Below are positions 22,999 to 35,049 of a stretch of DNA of 64,000 nucleotides, one piece after another. The position numbers were made by a program, and so were the translations under genes. Position 1 is the first letter of the stretch. Every line of letters starts with the position of its first letter. The notes under the pieces were generated by a model that saw only the letters and a list, made by a program, of their open reading frames with translations, had not been told where the DNA came from and searched no databases. The stretch is from contig JAEPQZ010000021.1 of the NCBI GenBank assembly GCA_016758905.1, positions 300,168 to 364,167 on the forward strand. Reading direction: 5' to 3'. The DNA comes from Umbelopsis isabellina (Eukaryota; Mucoromycota; Umbelopsidomycetes; Umbelopsidales; Umbelopsidaceae).

Positions 22999-25144
22999 TT
23001 ACTCATCATCGTGGTCCTCGGAGTCAAGTAGACCTCCATGCTCTCCAGCGCCGGAAAGATCTCGTCGTGGAGGTTCGCGAGCTTGACTGCTTCCACCAAC
23101 ACTCATCAATTTGACACGATTTCCATCTTCTTCATCGCTATCCTCATCGCCGAGCTCGAATATGGCCGCGTCTTCATCCATCATACGGCCATCGCCATTT
23201 CCTCTTCCTTTCATGCCATCATAGCCGAGACCTTCAGCACGACGCAATCGATTTTCAAGGTCCATGGCTTCATCTTCATCCTGGCTCAGTTGCTCCAATC
23301 CATATCGTGCGTTGTTTTCAGTGGGTCGCCATAGAATTACAATAACAAAGAATACAGTAAAGTACAAAATGTTGAGCCATCCATCCAACATAAACCACCG
23401 GCGTTTCCAGTTCTTGGCTGGCCAGTCTGGTGACAAACGAGATCCAAAATTCAGAATGTTGAGAACAAACAAAGCAATGACCATGCATACTGAGAACACC
23501 AGTAGCCTATACAAGCGCTTGTACATGAGGGCCTTCACATGTTGCTTTCGAATGTCTACATGGCATACATTAGTTATTCCAATGTTTCAACTATTAATAC
23601 ATCAAATTGTGCACGTACCCAAAATGGCTAACGTGCCGTTGATCGAATTGAGGGTCCAGATATAAAAGGCAGTCATGGTAGTTGACAATGGGAAGATGAC
23701 CAGGAATACCAGGAAGAACCCGTCATCCTCAGGTTTCATCAACATTGTACCAATCACATATAAAACACCAAAGAAAAAGTGTGTGGAGGCAAGAATGACA
23801 CATTTCCTCATGGTTGAACCCAAAGAAGGTCTGCGGTGATGTGTTTTAGACAACAGCAAAGCAAAGGTTGAGTTTTTGCAACACCAATGACTTACCTGAC
23901 TACGCCATAGCCCATACAAACAATCAGCAGCATAAAGAACGATATACTGTTACGTGCAGCATTGAGCAAAGCTACTAGGATTAGAAGACCCCACGCTAGA
24001 TTTTGATAGTATTAGAAACAAGAGCAAAACAAAAGTTGCTTGCGTACGTGCTGAAAATACTTGCATGTTCTGCCAGTCTGATTATACGACTCCCAATATC
24101 CCCAATTGAAAGCCATTTCTACAGCCAAGAAGAAAATAAATCCAGATATGTAGTTCTATGGAGCATTGATTAGCTCTCGATGACGATTTCCGTTAACCTT
24201 GGACATTGATTACTCACTTGTACAGGCAAGATATCACGCCAGTATCTGAAGGTTTGGATTCCCCAGTAAATACCAATGACTAAATATATCAAGGCGAACA
24301 GGCCATAAAACTGCACAAAGACATTAGTATAATTGATATTCCCCAACGGCACAGCTTTTTATAAACACTCACCATTAACTTGGGATAATCTACAGCAGGG
24401 AGTTCGCCATATGGGAACCTCCACTCGACCCAAGCATCAAATTTGCCCAAAGCGCCACTGGAATTCTCAACCGGTACGATAGCAACACAATAATATCCAG
24501 TCTTTGATATCTCATATATGGTTCCATCGGTGTCATTGGGTGTTAAGGTAAACAAATGATCAAAAATAGATGTGGTATTTCGTTGGTTTTCTGGTACATT
24601 GATGATGAAGGTGCCAAGTTCAGCTTGCGTGCATAAATGATCGGCGATGGCCTCTGCGTCACAGATATATCGCAACTGAATGACGCCGGCACAAGGTGAG
24701 TACATATGCAGTATGAGGGGCAATATAATTTATAGCCTGTTACCTCCATAGTATTATTGTCGAACGCTCCAATTTTGCTATAGTCGCTCCATTCATATAT
24801 CAAGACCGCTACGTCGCCTTCCGACGTGCTATCAAAACCCACTTTGGTGATACAGTAGCGTCAAAAAGTTAATACCTATGATGTTAGACATCCTTATCAC
24901 AAACCTTGCCCCTTCATACCTTTTATATATGGGTCAGTTCCACCTGGAAAGGCGCTTTTGCTCCACATTCCGGAGCATGTCGTTGCGCTTTCGTCATTTG
25001 ACGACTGTAAGTCAGCCAACACGCAGGTTAATACCGTGTATAGCCTGAGCAAAAGGTTATGAAAGCTGTACATACCAAAGGCACTTCAGCTGCCATAGCA
25101 ACCACGGCTAATGAGCCTAGTGCTACTAGTAATTTAGAAAGCAT
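22999..25144 (-). CDS. Lu7TM / PTM1-type seven-transmembrane protein
   Basis: Nine exons (transcription order: 25144-25076, 25004-24920, 24841-24744, 24675-24373, 24310-24218, 24155-24044, 23995-23896, 23830-23619, 23555-22999) give 542 residues. A signal peptide (LLVALGSLAVVAMA) is followed by a lumenal domain with paired cysteines. Seven membrane helices come next, with family hallmarks such as FYGLFALIYLVIGIYWG, GYGVVRPSLG and the WRPTENNARYGL motif after the last helix. The tail is acidic. Fungal PTM1 and animal GPR107/108 proteins of this family act in Golgi and endosomal trafficking. The intron 23996-24043 works only with a GC donor (GCAAGC). The start lies 154 bp from the divergent Imp2 gene. 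Confidence 0.9.
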
Positions 25145-25298
25145 TTGAGGGACTTCTGCAGAGTTCACGTATGCCAAGTCTGAAGGGAAACCAGCCAAAC
25201 TACTCTGTCGGGGTCTCAAATGTGATGTAAAATGGACGGCTGCTTGTAAAAAATCCAGGATTTTGTTCCCCTGTCAACAAAATCCTGGCCGTGAATAC
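25145..25298. promoter_or_regulatory. Bidirectional promoter, PTM1-like / Imp2
   Basis: The two start codons are 154 bp apart on opposite strands, so this interval must hold both promoters and 5' leaders. It contains GATTTTGTTCCCC and GACAAAATCC halves near 25259-25286 that form an inverted repeat, GGATTTTG/CAAAATCC. No canonical TATA element is evident. Confidence 0.5.
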
Positions 25299-26118
25299 AT
25301 GACTTCTCGGCTTTGGTCACATCCAAACACTCGAGCAGCAATCAAGACATTAACATGGTTTCCGGTTATATTCTTTTTTCTGGAAAACGGCTTCTCAACA
25401 GCTACTGTTCAAGGCAGATCTATGCAGGTACGGAATCGCAGAATCGGGTGTGTGCCCCTGCTCATGCTCGCTTGCACAGCACTTATCTATAACTACACAG
25501 CCAACTTTCAACCCTGATTCCAACAAATTGACTCCGGACGTGGTTCTGTTGAGCCACTGGGGCGCTATTGGTCACAAATTCAAACGTGGCGAGGTGGTTG
25601 CTATGACGTATGTAATAACTACCTAGGATTCTGCTCGATTGTCTATTTCATAACACGTTTGTTACGCTAAAGATCACCACATAATCCGAACCTTACAATT
25701 ACGAAGCGTATTATAGCTCTAGAAGGTGACACTGTTCGGCCATTACCACAAAGCGAGCAAAAATCAGGTAATTGCAAAGAAATAATCACACATTGATTAT
25801 CCCTGGGCAATAATAGTAGTTAACCCACTGTTGATCAAATAGCTGTACATGTCCCAAAAGGTCATTGCTGGGTAGAAGGTGACGAAAGCTTTCATTCTCG
25901 CGATAGCAATTTCTTCGGAGCGGTAAGTGTTCCTTGTATTAATGTAGTTGCATGGTAATGGCACTAATTTTAGCGGCTGCTAGGTCCCACTAGGATTGAT
26001 CAGTTCTAAGGTCACTTACATATTATGGCCGTTATCTCGATTTGGAAAGGTAGAATTAAAGCCAAACCGCGACCGCGTTTCGGTGGACTCAGTAGATGCA
26101 GTGCGTGTGGCAACATAA
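25299..26118 (+). CDS. IMP2: Mitochondrial inner membrane protease subunit 2
   Basis: Exons 25299-25427, 25501-25607, 25673-25767, 25843-25922 and 25984-26118 give 181 residues, the usual length of Imp2. It belongs to the S26 signal peptidase family that cleaves intermembrane-space sorting signals. The catalytic Ser is in GRSMQPTF (Ser41) and the general-base Lys in [10 protein letters not shown] (Lys90), matching the Ser/Lys spacing known for the family. A single hydrophobic anchor ([11 protein letters not shown]) precedes the Ser. The conserved box [15 protein letters not shown] and the VPLGLI segment are both present. All introns are GT-AG and phase-consistent. Confidence 0.93.
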
Positions 26119-27155
26119 TTATCATAGACAATGGCCTGGCGGCATAATTTAGTTTTGTACATAAGACGAGCAGCTTTTTTTCTTAAAGTCACAATTGCGT
26201 TTGAAAAGACGAATTTTACACTGTAGTGAACCAAGATTAACAAGTGTAGAGCTCATCGAAGCTTATATCATCAGCTGTATTATCATGTCATACAAAGCAA
26301 CATGGTATAGTCAAGTGCTGCGGCAAAGTAACATGTTATAAAACCAGTCACGCTTTCGACGGAATATTTGCAGCCGAGTATCGCGACGACACTGACATTG
26401 CTGTTAGATCCTACTCAATAAGGTGAGAACGAAGTCTCCTTTTTCCATGTATACCCCATCAGCGAACGTGTGATGAGTCACGTAAAAGGTTTGAGTTGAA
26501 CTGCTGTGGACATGCCGAAAAGCCTCTCTGCCTATTAGCGATGATTCTCGTCTTGTTCGAAAATTCGGCCATTTTCTTAGAGTTAGAAACCTGGTTGTAA
26601 GGCCGGACATACAACAAAGACGGCTATCAAACGGTCAAAGAGTAACAAATCTTCTGACCTCGGTACCTGTGTTTAATATGGCCGCTATTCCCGAGTATTG
26701 TGAATCAGCGGCAAAGGAAAACACCACAATCATCCCTCTCCGCTTTTCTACCTGAGCCGCGCTGCCCAAGATATGGCATCGTTGGTGGATTCGTTAAAAG
26801 CCAAATTACACAATGAGCGCTAAAAACAGTCTGCTGTATGGACTCGCAGTGTCCATATGTCGAGGAAAAGCGCTTACAACGAGATAGCTATAGGCAAGGG
26901 AAAGGTTCCTGCGGCATGACCCGTTTCAACGCATGAGACCAAACTGTTTTGACAACTGATATCGCGATGTCACTGCATTCTTAAGAACGATAATGCTTTG
27001 CTCATGTACTGAAATGTGTTGTCCACTTACTGATAGATCTCAATCAACAAAAATCAAAGTTTAGTCGAGTGATTGCCAGCTCGTACACGAATATTAGAAG
27101 TGAGTAACTCGTACGGCAAACATCTTGATCAATTGGTACGAAAACTAAATACCAG
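26119..27155. other. Intergenic, no gene recognised; may hold the Alba gene 5' exon
   Basis: About 1 kb between Imp2 and the first secure Alba exon. Short frames occur, for example ATG 26773 with 16 codons and 26404-26610 on the minus strand, but none is recognisable. A good donor GTGAGT occurs at about 27099, and an acceptor CCAG ends at 27155. No in-frame ATG precedes that donor, so the first exon is unresolved. Confidence 0.4.
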
Positions 27156-27814
27156 ACGCATTAGTGGAAAATTATCGTCGCCAACCTATAACAGCATCAG
27201 AGACCGATGCTGGCCACACGTTGATCAAGCATGCTGAAAATGAGCTTCTCATCAGTGCATCTGGAAAGATTAATCGGTATGTTACTGTCGGTTTGGAACT
27301 ACTAGAGGTACGTTGATGAATAGAGATGTATAGGTGGGATATTCAGGCAGACCTGTTAACCTGCTCACATCAGAAAAACAAAACTGTTGTTATTGTTGGA
27401 AGTGGGAAAGCAGTCAGCAAAACGGTCTCTGTCACGGAAATCATCAAACGAAGGATGGAAGGAGCATTGCATCAGTATACACAAATCGGCAGCTCGACGT
27501 CTACAGAAAAGTGGAACCCTGTGGAGAATAAGGAGTTTGACCAGTATGTTTCCAGCCCACTCCTCGTTGCATATATGCATGTATGCATGAATAAAGACTT
27601 AACTACTTTTCTCAGGTTGGTTGTTTCCAAGCATATACCAGTGTTGACTATTTATCTCTGCCATGAGCCATCACCAGATCTAGAAAAAGTGTCAGGGTAA
27701 GTCTACTGTCGGTTTCTGCAGCTCGCTCTATTAGTGGCTAACCATCCGATCCTTAGTTATCAGCCGCCAACAAAGGAGGGAACCAGTTCAGGCACGGCAG
27801 GTACAACTACATAA
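27156..27814 (+). CDS. Alba-domain protein, RNase P/MRP Rpp25-like (5' end unresolved)
   Basis: Exons 27156-27307, 27374-27543, 27616-27696 and 27757-27814 are phase-consistent and end at TAA. The product contains ENELLISASGKINRYVTVGLELLE, then VVIVGSGKAVSKTVSVTEIIKRR and LVVSKHIPVLTIYLC (each a separate core element), the alternating strand-helix layout of the Alba superfamily. Eukaryotic Alba proteins of this size are mostly RNase P/MRP subunits (Rpp20/Rpp25) that bind the RNA. The first exon with the start codon was not found: the frame upstream of 27156 meets a stop and the preceding CCAG looks like an acceptor. An alternative is a cytoplasmic Alba-like RNA-binding protein. Confidence 0.72.
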
Positions 27815-28132
27815 ATCAGCATATGACGCGATGTAGCCAACATATGGCACACTCCTTCACGCTATTTCCTATTTTTCTTTCAATAATGCATTGTAAATAT
27901 ATATTCGTATAGAACATTGAGATAATTTTGTGCGCTATACAGAGCACCAGTAATCCGTTTCTCAAGCTTAAAATTGCTCATCCTTGTAAAAGTACCTTCG
28001 TTTGTGATCCAGCATAGTTTTTTTTTGTGTGGCGTTTATGGGACATTATGATAAACAGGCTTGTACAATATCTAATTGCGCTTGACAAAGTAATATTATG
28101 ATATGTATACGAGTGATTCTAAAAATGGCCTC
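27815..28132. other. Convergent intergenic spacer
   Basis: The 3' flanks of the Alba gene (+) and the YcnI-like gene (-) meet here. AT-rich, with T runs near 28020. No gene or RNA was recognised. Confidence 0.4.
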
Positions 28133-28923
28133 TTAAGCCAAAAGCACAAAGGAAGAGATAACAAGAAATAGCATGGTCCAGACCATGCTCGTAGAAACGG
28201 ATGTAGCACTGCTCTGAACACCAGACGCAGTTGCTTGGCCAGAGGAAGTGGAAGCAGATGCGTTGGTCAATTCAATAGTTGGAGCAGGATGACCAGTGTA
28301 TTGGTCCCAGGAACTCGTGTTTGCTATTCCGCCCCAGAAAGTAGAACCATTGACACTGATAAAAAGAAAACATCGCCTATAGTGTTAGCATTTGATAACA
28401 AATCTTTACAAAAATTCCACAAATAACACGGTATTATTTACCAAGTTTGAAGGACAGGGAACCAGAGCTTGTCTGTGCCATTGTAGCCAGAATCAGGAAG
28501 GGCAATCTGTAGACCAAATTCTTGGAACTCATCGTTGGGAAGCAGGCCGTTGTCCCAAGTGATGTTGCTGACAGTCTGATTGATCTGTTGACCTTCAATG
28601 GTAACCGGAGTGGTAAGATCTCTGTACTGAATGGTCAAGTTCCAATTGGCGACAACTTGGGGCTTGATAGAGTACACATTGTCCGGGATCGACAGCGAGA
28701 TTGCATTAGTAGCAGAACCGTTACAGCCATGGGGAACGCGAAGAGCAGTGCTAAGATAGCTTCCAGGCTATGAAAGGGATCCTACTGTTAACAATGCAAG
28801 CTCAAAAGGCAAGAACATGGAATCTCTCGATTGATTTACCTGGCCACTGTAAACAGTGAACGTTACGTGAGCCGAAGATAGCGCAGCCAAGGAGAACAAG
28901 CAGATAGCAATGAAGGATTTCAT
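28133..28923 (-). CDS. Secreted YcnI-like (DUF1775) domain protein, GPI-anchored
   Basis: Exons 28923-28840, 28767-28442 and 28355-28133 give 210 residues. The signal peptide ends at AALSSA, so mature His19 (HVTF) becomes the N-terminal residue, as in copper-binding YcnI proteins. The domain runs through LRVPHGC, IPDNVYSIKPQ and the box FQEFGLQIALPD, followed by a Trp-containing strand (KLWFPVLQTC) and a second Trp pair (STFWGG, SSWDQY). A Ser/Thr-rich stretch and a hydrophobic C-terminus without charged tail (LFLVISSFVLLA) indicate GPI anchoring to the membrane or wall. Copper binding is known for bacterial members and inferred here. Confidence 0.85.
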
Positions 28924-28991
28924 TCTTTTGGTATTCTTTTGCACGATTCAAGACGAAACTGAAGTTCACGTTCTCGCATTACCAGCACACA

Positions 28992-28999
28992 TATTTATA
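28992..28999 (-). promoter_or_regulatory. TATA-like box of the YcnI-like gene
   Basis: The minus strand reads TATAAATA about 69 nt upstream of the start codon at 28923, a normal distance for a core promoter with a short leader. Confidence 0.5.
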
Positions 29000-29208
29000 T
29001 TCTTGATCGCTAGACAAATGTCAAGCTGATCCACCGCAAAAATGGCTCAAACAACAGTCCTGCAGGCACAAAGCACAGGCAAATTTATGAAAATCTAATT
29101 CTATTGGCTACCGACTTTTTTCCAAGATTTCTATTGTTCGTTCGAAGCCAGAACGCGGATCTATTATCATGTCTAAGATATTTTTTTATATATGTTACAG
29201 TCAAGGAA

Positions 29209-30930
29209 TTATAAAGAGTTGTTCTTGGTGTTGAGAACGGCAAGCATTTCCTCAATGCGTCCAAATTTCTCTCTAGGCTTGCCGGTCTTCAAGCCAGCTT
29301 CAAATTCCATTTTCTCAATCAATTTCCAGTCAATGTAACTAATTGGTTTCACACTCTGTTGTCTAAAATGCTCAGCAAGCCCCTGCGATCCAGATTTATA
29401 TCCAATCCCATCGACATCCCCCAAAAACGGTTTGCCTTCCTTGAAATCAGCAGCAATAGTGTCGGCTGTTTCGTACGCATCAGTCATGGTGGTAGCAATC
29501 ACTCCAGTAGGGCCGCGCTTCAACCATCCAGCGGTGTACATGCCCGGTACCTGGTAAGAGAATACATCGATTAGTATTCCCACATACACAAAAATTATAT
29601 GTGTAATAGACTCACCTCGTTGTCTTTATCCATCACTTTACCGTACTGATTTGGCACTCGGCCAAGAGCTTCATCAAATGGAACTCCCTCCAAAGCAATG
29701 CTCTTGTAGCCAATGCTGCGCAACACGAGTCCACAGTCTTGACGAGTGAATTCGCCTGTACCGATTGCCTTACACGCGTTAGGAGGACCCTCTAGTCTGT
29801 TGATCTCGTACTCTATCGCTTGTACGGTTGTGTTACTGGAATCAGGTAGTATTTTTGTGGGACTGCGTAAAAAGTCCAGATTCCATGACTTGTCGCCGGT
29901 TTGGTGGGCCGGTGATGCAATTTCCTTCTCCAAAATACTCATCAGTCGTTTAAGGGGCCTCGTTTTGCTTAGATAGCTTGCGCCTGCTGTCAATTCATTT
30001 TGCAATAATGGAATGTCTGTGTGAAACTGTACTCCTGGCAGTTTCATTTGCTCTCGCAACTCTTTGGCAGTGAACGCAGCCTACAAAATCATGATCGTTA
30101 ATGCACCATTCCATTCGCAATTACACTACACTCATCCACATCATACCTGCAGCGGTCCGCGTCTACCTACAACGTGCACATGCTTGATGCGACTCTTGCT
30201 AAGAGCTTCCAGTGCATAAGCTGTCAGGTCGGTCTTACGTAGCTGATCGATAGGGCTTAACAACAATCTCGCAATATCCAATGCCACATTTCCCTGTCCA
30301 ATGACAACAGCAGTGTCGGTATTGTCCAAGTCGGGTTGCAAGTCGCGATGCAACGGCAGACCATTATACCAACCGACGAAAGCTCGAGCGGAGAACACAT
30401 TTTTCAGGTCCTCACCGGGAATATTTAGCCGTCTATCTTCGCTGGCCCCGTATGAGAATACAATAGCATCGTAATGGGGCTTAAGCTCTGCCAATGGGAG
30501 TTCTGATCCACCTACATGAACATTGCCCAAAAATGTGAATCTATCATCGGTAGCCACCTCATCAAATTTGTTCATCACGTTCTGGTCGCCATAAAATAGA
30601 ACGAAAGACGGGATTCTTTGTTAGCAGCCTATATGAAAAGACAGTGCAAAGTGCAACCCTTCCGGTACCGAATATGCTATACACCATGGGTTTAAAACAA
30701 ATTCTGGTTTAACATACCTTGACTTCGGGGTGGTCTGGAGCTACGCCGAAACGAACTAACCCATGGGGTACGGGAAGACTTTCGTACATGTCAATTTTGA
30801 CATCAGCAATATCTTTGAGCACACGATGAGCAGTGAAAAATCCAGCCGGCCCGCTGCCAATAATGGCAACCTGTAGAGGTCTGCCGCTGACGGCCGTTGA
30901 GAACCCATGTACTAGGCTGCGAGCGAACAT
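29209..30930 (-). CDS. ARH1: NADPH:ferredoxin (adrenodoxin) oxidoreductase, mitochondrial
   Basis: Exons 30930-30718, 30581-30147, 30080-29616 and 29550-29209 give 484 residues, the family length. It passes electrons from NADPH to mitochondrial ferredoxin for Fe-S cluster and heme A synthesis. The N-terminus (MFARSLVHGFSTAVSG) looks like a matrix-targeting sequence. The FAD motif IIGSGPAGFFTAHRVL and the VRFGVAPDHPEVK block follow at once. The NADP motif VVIGQGNVALDIARLL lies near residue 135, and the HVHVVGRRGPLQAAFT block comes shortly after. The C-terminal AGWLKRGPTGVIATTM motif is intact. The first intron (30582-30717, 136 nt) is the longest in the window. Confidence 0.95.
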
Positions 30931-31199
30931 TGAGCTGACAATGACTCACAGACAGGGACTGAGACTGCCGAATATTAAAATGCTTGCGGAGCCTAACGTC
31001 AAAGCCACAGCCAATGAAAAGGTTAAAATCGTGAGAGGCAACGTTCAGCCATTATGACATACAGGTTTGTAGATATATGTATAAGTAGTATTGCTTTAAT
31101 TAACATTCAATATTTTATGCTGTAGCTATGTGTCAAGCTTAATGAGATATATGAAAGGACATGTATTATTTCTATAATGTGTGTCTACATGATTATATT

Positions 31200-32834
31200 T
31201 TAGGGTTTTTGAATCATGGCCTTTTCCGCCATAGCCAGTTTGGCTGCCTTCTTCCGCCGAGCAATGGATGATACGGCAAATCCAACGATAATCATGGCTC
31301 CCATCAGACCACCGGTAAGAGCAAGTGGAACAATAATTGACGGAGTCTTGGTTGTGGGTGTCTGTGTTGGGACAGTATTGTCGCGCACACCTCCCTGCGT
31401 ACCTTGCGTGCCTTGAACAGATTTGTTTGTTGAATTTTGCTTTGAGTCCCCAACTTTCGGCCCATAACCTGCTGGTGGCCATGCAGCATCTTTAGCTGGA
31501 GTCAAGCAATCGATCTTTATCCACTCGAAATCCATTTGGAAATTGCGTTTAGCGTCACTCCAATCAATCTTGCCGCCTGACCAACCGTCGGTCCAATTGC
31601 TTCCTATCTGGCCAGCATCCCAAATTGAGAGCTGAATACGAGACGGACGAGATGGGAACTTGTAAGTTTTGTCGTCAGGGTTCAGAGTCGACTCCTTGCT
31701 GACAGTTCTTCGCACTTGTCCGTCCACAACCCACCTAGTAACAATAATGTTATAGCTATCTGATAACAATGCAATATGATCGTGTTCAACTTACTGAATA
31801 GCTTCAGGCATCCATCTGATCTCATACTGATGATATCCAGTGCTCAAATCAGTGTTGAGCTCTTCTTTGGTGGAATGAGTGTAGTCTAGTTGAGCATTCC
31901 AGTAATAGTTTGTCTGAACCTGAGTCATATTGCCTGTCCATTCGTAATCAATTTCGTCGCCGAGATCATTTTTTGTCTATGTGTCGTGAACCCAATAAAG
32001 TTTAGAAACATGGTGTTGAAATGCATATTTCAGACTATATCAAACCCTTACTATGAATGACGAAACCACGCCAACGGAAGACGAGCCACTTTTGATACTG
32101 GCTGTCACATTGCCGTAGAGCATCAACCTAATGAATATAAACATCAAAACCGAAACAAGTCAATAATTGCACCAAATGCCACCATATATTATATAGTAGT
32201 TTCTCACCTGGTTGAAGACACAGTTGCTCCAAATCCTTGTTGTTTTCCTTCAGCAAGTTTACTTTGATCCAAACCCATGTTCAAAAGAAGATGGCCATTG
32301 TCAATTTTGGCATTGTTAGGTTCGAAATCGCTCGTCCAATATGCTGCGTTGGGATCTCCATTCCACTGCGATTTAGATACCAGTTTGGAAGGATCTTTGA
32401 AATGATCCTCCAAGTTCACACACATGGGTTCGGAGGGTAAGCATGAAGATGATGCGTTATAGGAGTTTGCTGCATCGCATCCGGCCGAGCATGCCTCTAA
32501 TGTGACAATTGTTCACCTATCAGTAAAATAGCTAAAATCGCAATCCGTATCAACTAATACATACTTAGGTCGTTGGAGCACCACCTTTTCGTAGTGAATG
32601 GAAGTAAGTAAAGAGAATGTGTCATCCAGATACGGCAATATTGGTTCGCTAACCTACCCTCCGTTACAACAAGGGGCTTCCTTAGGGCACTTGGCACCAT
32701 AATGTGAACACTGAGCCATAATGCTCAGTGGAGCTAATGTCATCAATACTAGAGCTCTAATTAACTAAGTAGGTGTTAGAAATTCTGGTATTATGGCGCT
32801 GTCGGAATAATATGTGCCAATCTCTTTTTACCAT
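31200..32834 (-). CDS. GH16 Crh-like chitin/glucan transglycosidase, membrane-anchored
   Basis: Eight exons (32834-32832, 32764-32658, 32584-32565, 32496-32208, 32127-32052, 31976-31795, 31734-31200) are listed as seven coding blocks; exon sums are in frame and give 403 residues. A signal peptide (LVLMTLAPLSIMAQ) precedes a Cys-rich CBM18-like start (CSHYGAKCPKEAPCC). The GH16 catalytic motif is DEIDYEWTG, with Glu-X-Asp-X-Glu intact. A Ser/Thr/Gln-rich linker leads to one transmembrane helix (IIVPLALTGGLMGAMIIVGFA) and a basic tail rather than a GPI signal. Crh enzymes cross-link chitin to glucans in the wall. The first exon is proposed to be only the ATG, and exon three is 20 nt. Confidence 0.87.
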
Positions 32835-33731
32835 GGTATAAAGGAATATAATGTATGCTTATGCAAGGTATGCTGTTATGAAGAAATTGAGAGAGTTTTA
32901 AAAAAAAATGAAAAAGTAGAAATGCACGAGATAACAAAAACGAATTCAAAAAGAAGTCAATAGTGGCAAAAGGTCAGTGAATTTATAGACAAGCTCAGGC
33001 ATGTTCTTGGATTTGGCAATGTTACAAATATGCCACATAACTCTAACAATCTTGTAAGAATCAAACATTTTTGTATGTTTGTCTATCTCACGATACTTCC
33101 AAGTGCCGATTATAATTAGTGAGGAACGCCGAAGAAGTATTCTATTTATCTGCATGCCTGCATACCATTGATTAACCAGATGTACCTGAGGGTCTGAGCT
33201 TTTTGCTTCATGCTTCAATAGTTGTTCGCTGTCACTAGTTAATTCAGTAGTAAATCCAACTTCTCAATGCTTATTTACAGACATGAATTATGATCACACA
33301 TAACTATATAGTGACGAACATGTTTTATTAAGTTAATAAATACGTTGAAACATCTCTTTATACCAAGTCATCTTTTTAGCGATAGGCCACCCACCTCAAG
33401 CAACCTCACATTTCACCTTGACAAACGATATCACCTGCCTGTAAACGAATCAAAATGCCTGCGATATTATAGCAGGATTCTCCGCTAATTCAATTTATCA
33501 TAAACCGTATTGCGATTTGGCCCAATTAAATTAAATTTGTTCGCGCTTATGACAGTTGAGCAAGAGAGAAGTGTGTCGGTGCAAAACGCGAGTATCTCTT
33601 TTGCGTGGCAAATGTGACAGCTGTGGAGGGCATTTGCAGTCACGCAGGCGGAGACCCAAAATTTTCAATATGGATTTTTTTTCTATCACCAACTGCAAAT
33701 CCTTGCACCGCCTGCTCCATATACACCTGCA
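32835..33731. other. Intergenic, divergent promoters of GH16 and LRR genes
   Basis: A 90-codon frame on the minus strand (33218-32946) is open but unrecognised and lacks supporting features. The rest is AT-rich with no evident RNA gene. Confidence 0.4.
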
Positions 33732-35049
33732 ATGAAGTTAACCCCGGCTCTCATTTCCACTCTTATAGAGACGCCTATGGCGGATCTCATAAGTTTGGAT
33801 ATGAGCAACAAAGAAGTCAGCCATGTTGACGATATCTCTGGCTGCATTTCGCTTAGAAAGTTGAATTTAGCCAAGAATACTATCAAAAGCTCGGACGCTC
33901 TCTCGGGTCTTCAGTACCTGCCCGATCTTACTTGGTTGAATCTGTCAAACAACTCTTTGGAAAACTTTGAAGGACTTCAGAGACTCAAGTCCTTGTTTGG
34001 TAGGTGCACTGGTTGTCATATAGTGGGTGACCATGATTATATCGGCTAACGTTTGTTCGTATTGTAGTTTTGAACATGAGCCATAACGAACTCAATCGTA
34101 TCAGTATCCACATCACAGGCATGACCGAGCTCAAAGCTTTGATCCTTAATCATAACAAGATAAAAACAATCGATAATCTGTCTTCTTTGACCAACCTCAA
34201 CACCATAGGTAGTTGCTATACAGTTTGCTAAAAAATTATGCCTGTTCAATCTCACTGACTTGCTTATTATTATAGTCCTATCTCACAACAACATCCAATC
34301 GTTACCATCACTACCAACACTCACAGCATTGACCAAACTGTCTGCCGCTCACAATCAGATCCGTCTTGTACCGGATTTGTCTGTCAACTCCGAGCTTAAG
34401 GAGTTACGATTAAATGATAATAAGATATTGCAATTACCTGAAACCTTTAGACAATGCAGTGCATTAGAAATTTTGGATCTAGGAAACAACATTATGAGAG
34501 AGTGGAGGTATGCTTAGTAGATCCCTATTCGCATTCTGCATATAGTAACCCGCCGCTAACACATAACCCTTCGCAGTGATATTGCCCCACTTGGATCGTT
34601 GCTTCATCTTGTTAACCTCAATCTCAAGGGCAACCCCGTGTGTGAAAAGGAAGACTACAAGGAAAAGGTAAGAGCACGAACAACAGGTGATAGTGGTATG
34701 CACAGGAAAATTTACGCCGTTCATGCAGATTTTGGCTCTTATACCATCACTTCGTGTCCTTGATGGAGAACGATTTGATCCCAAATTTTTGGAGAGGCGT
34801 CAGAAGCAAAAGAAACATTTGGAATTCATCAGTGATTTGAAAGAGAAGAAACAACGTGTTCAGGAATACCGCGAAAAGAGGCGGCTGAAGAAGGACCAAA
34901 AGGCGGAAGGAGGAGAGTCTGATGACGCAAAGGACACTGAAAAGAAGGGCAGCAACAAGAAGTCCAAGGACAAGGATGGCAGTTTCAAGGGCAAGAAACG
35001 TACGCAATCATCAGAGAAACCCAACAAACGACCAAAAGTCAAGAACTAG
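33732..35049 (+). CDS. Leucine-rich repeat protein with basic nuclear-type tail
   Basis: Exons 33732-33999, 34068-34208, 34276-34507, 34577-34667 and 34729-35049 give 350 residues. About nine SDS22/U2A'-type repeats are visible (pattern LxxLxLSxNxI), for example LTWLNLSNNSLENFEGL and LKALILNHNKIKTIDNL. They end in an LRRcap-like IPSLRVLDGERFD motif, as in U2A' and related proteins. The last 90 residues are a Lys/Glu-rich, disordered tail with several basic clusters (KKSKDKDG, NKRPKVKN) that would serve as nuclear or nucleolar targeting. The repeats suggest a scaffold or phosphatase/RNP regulator; the partner cannot be named from sequence. Confidence 0.85.

Noticed and set aside
32946-33218. 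90-codon minus-strand frame between the GH16 and LRR genes
   Set aside because: No family resemblance, no supporting promoter or splice signals, and AT-rich intergenic position.
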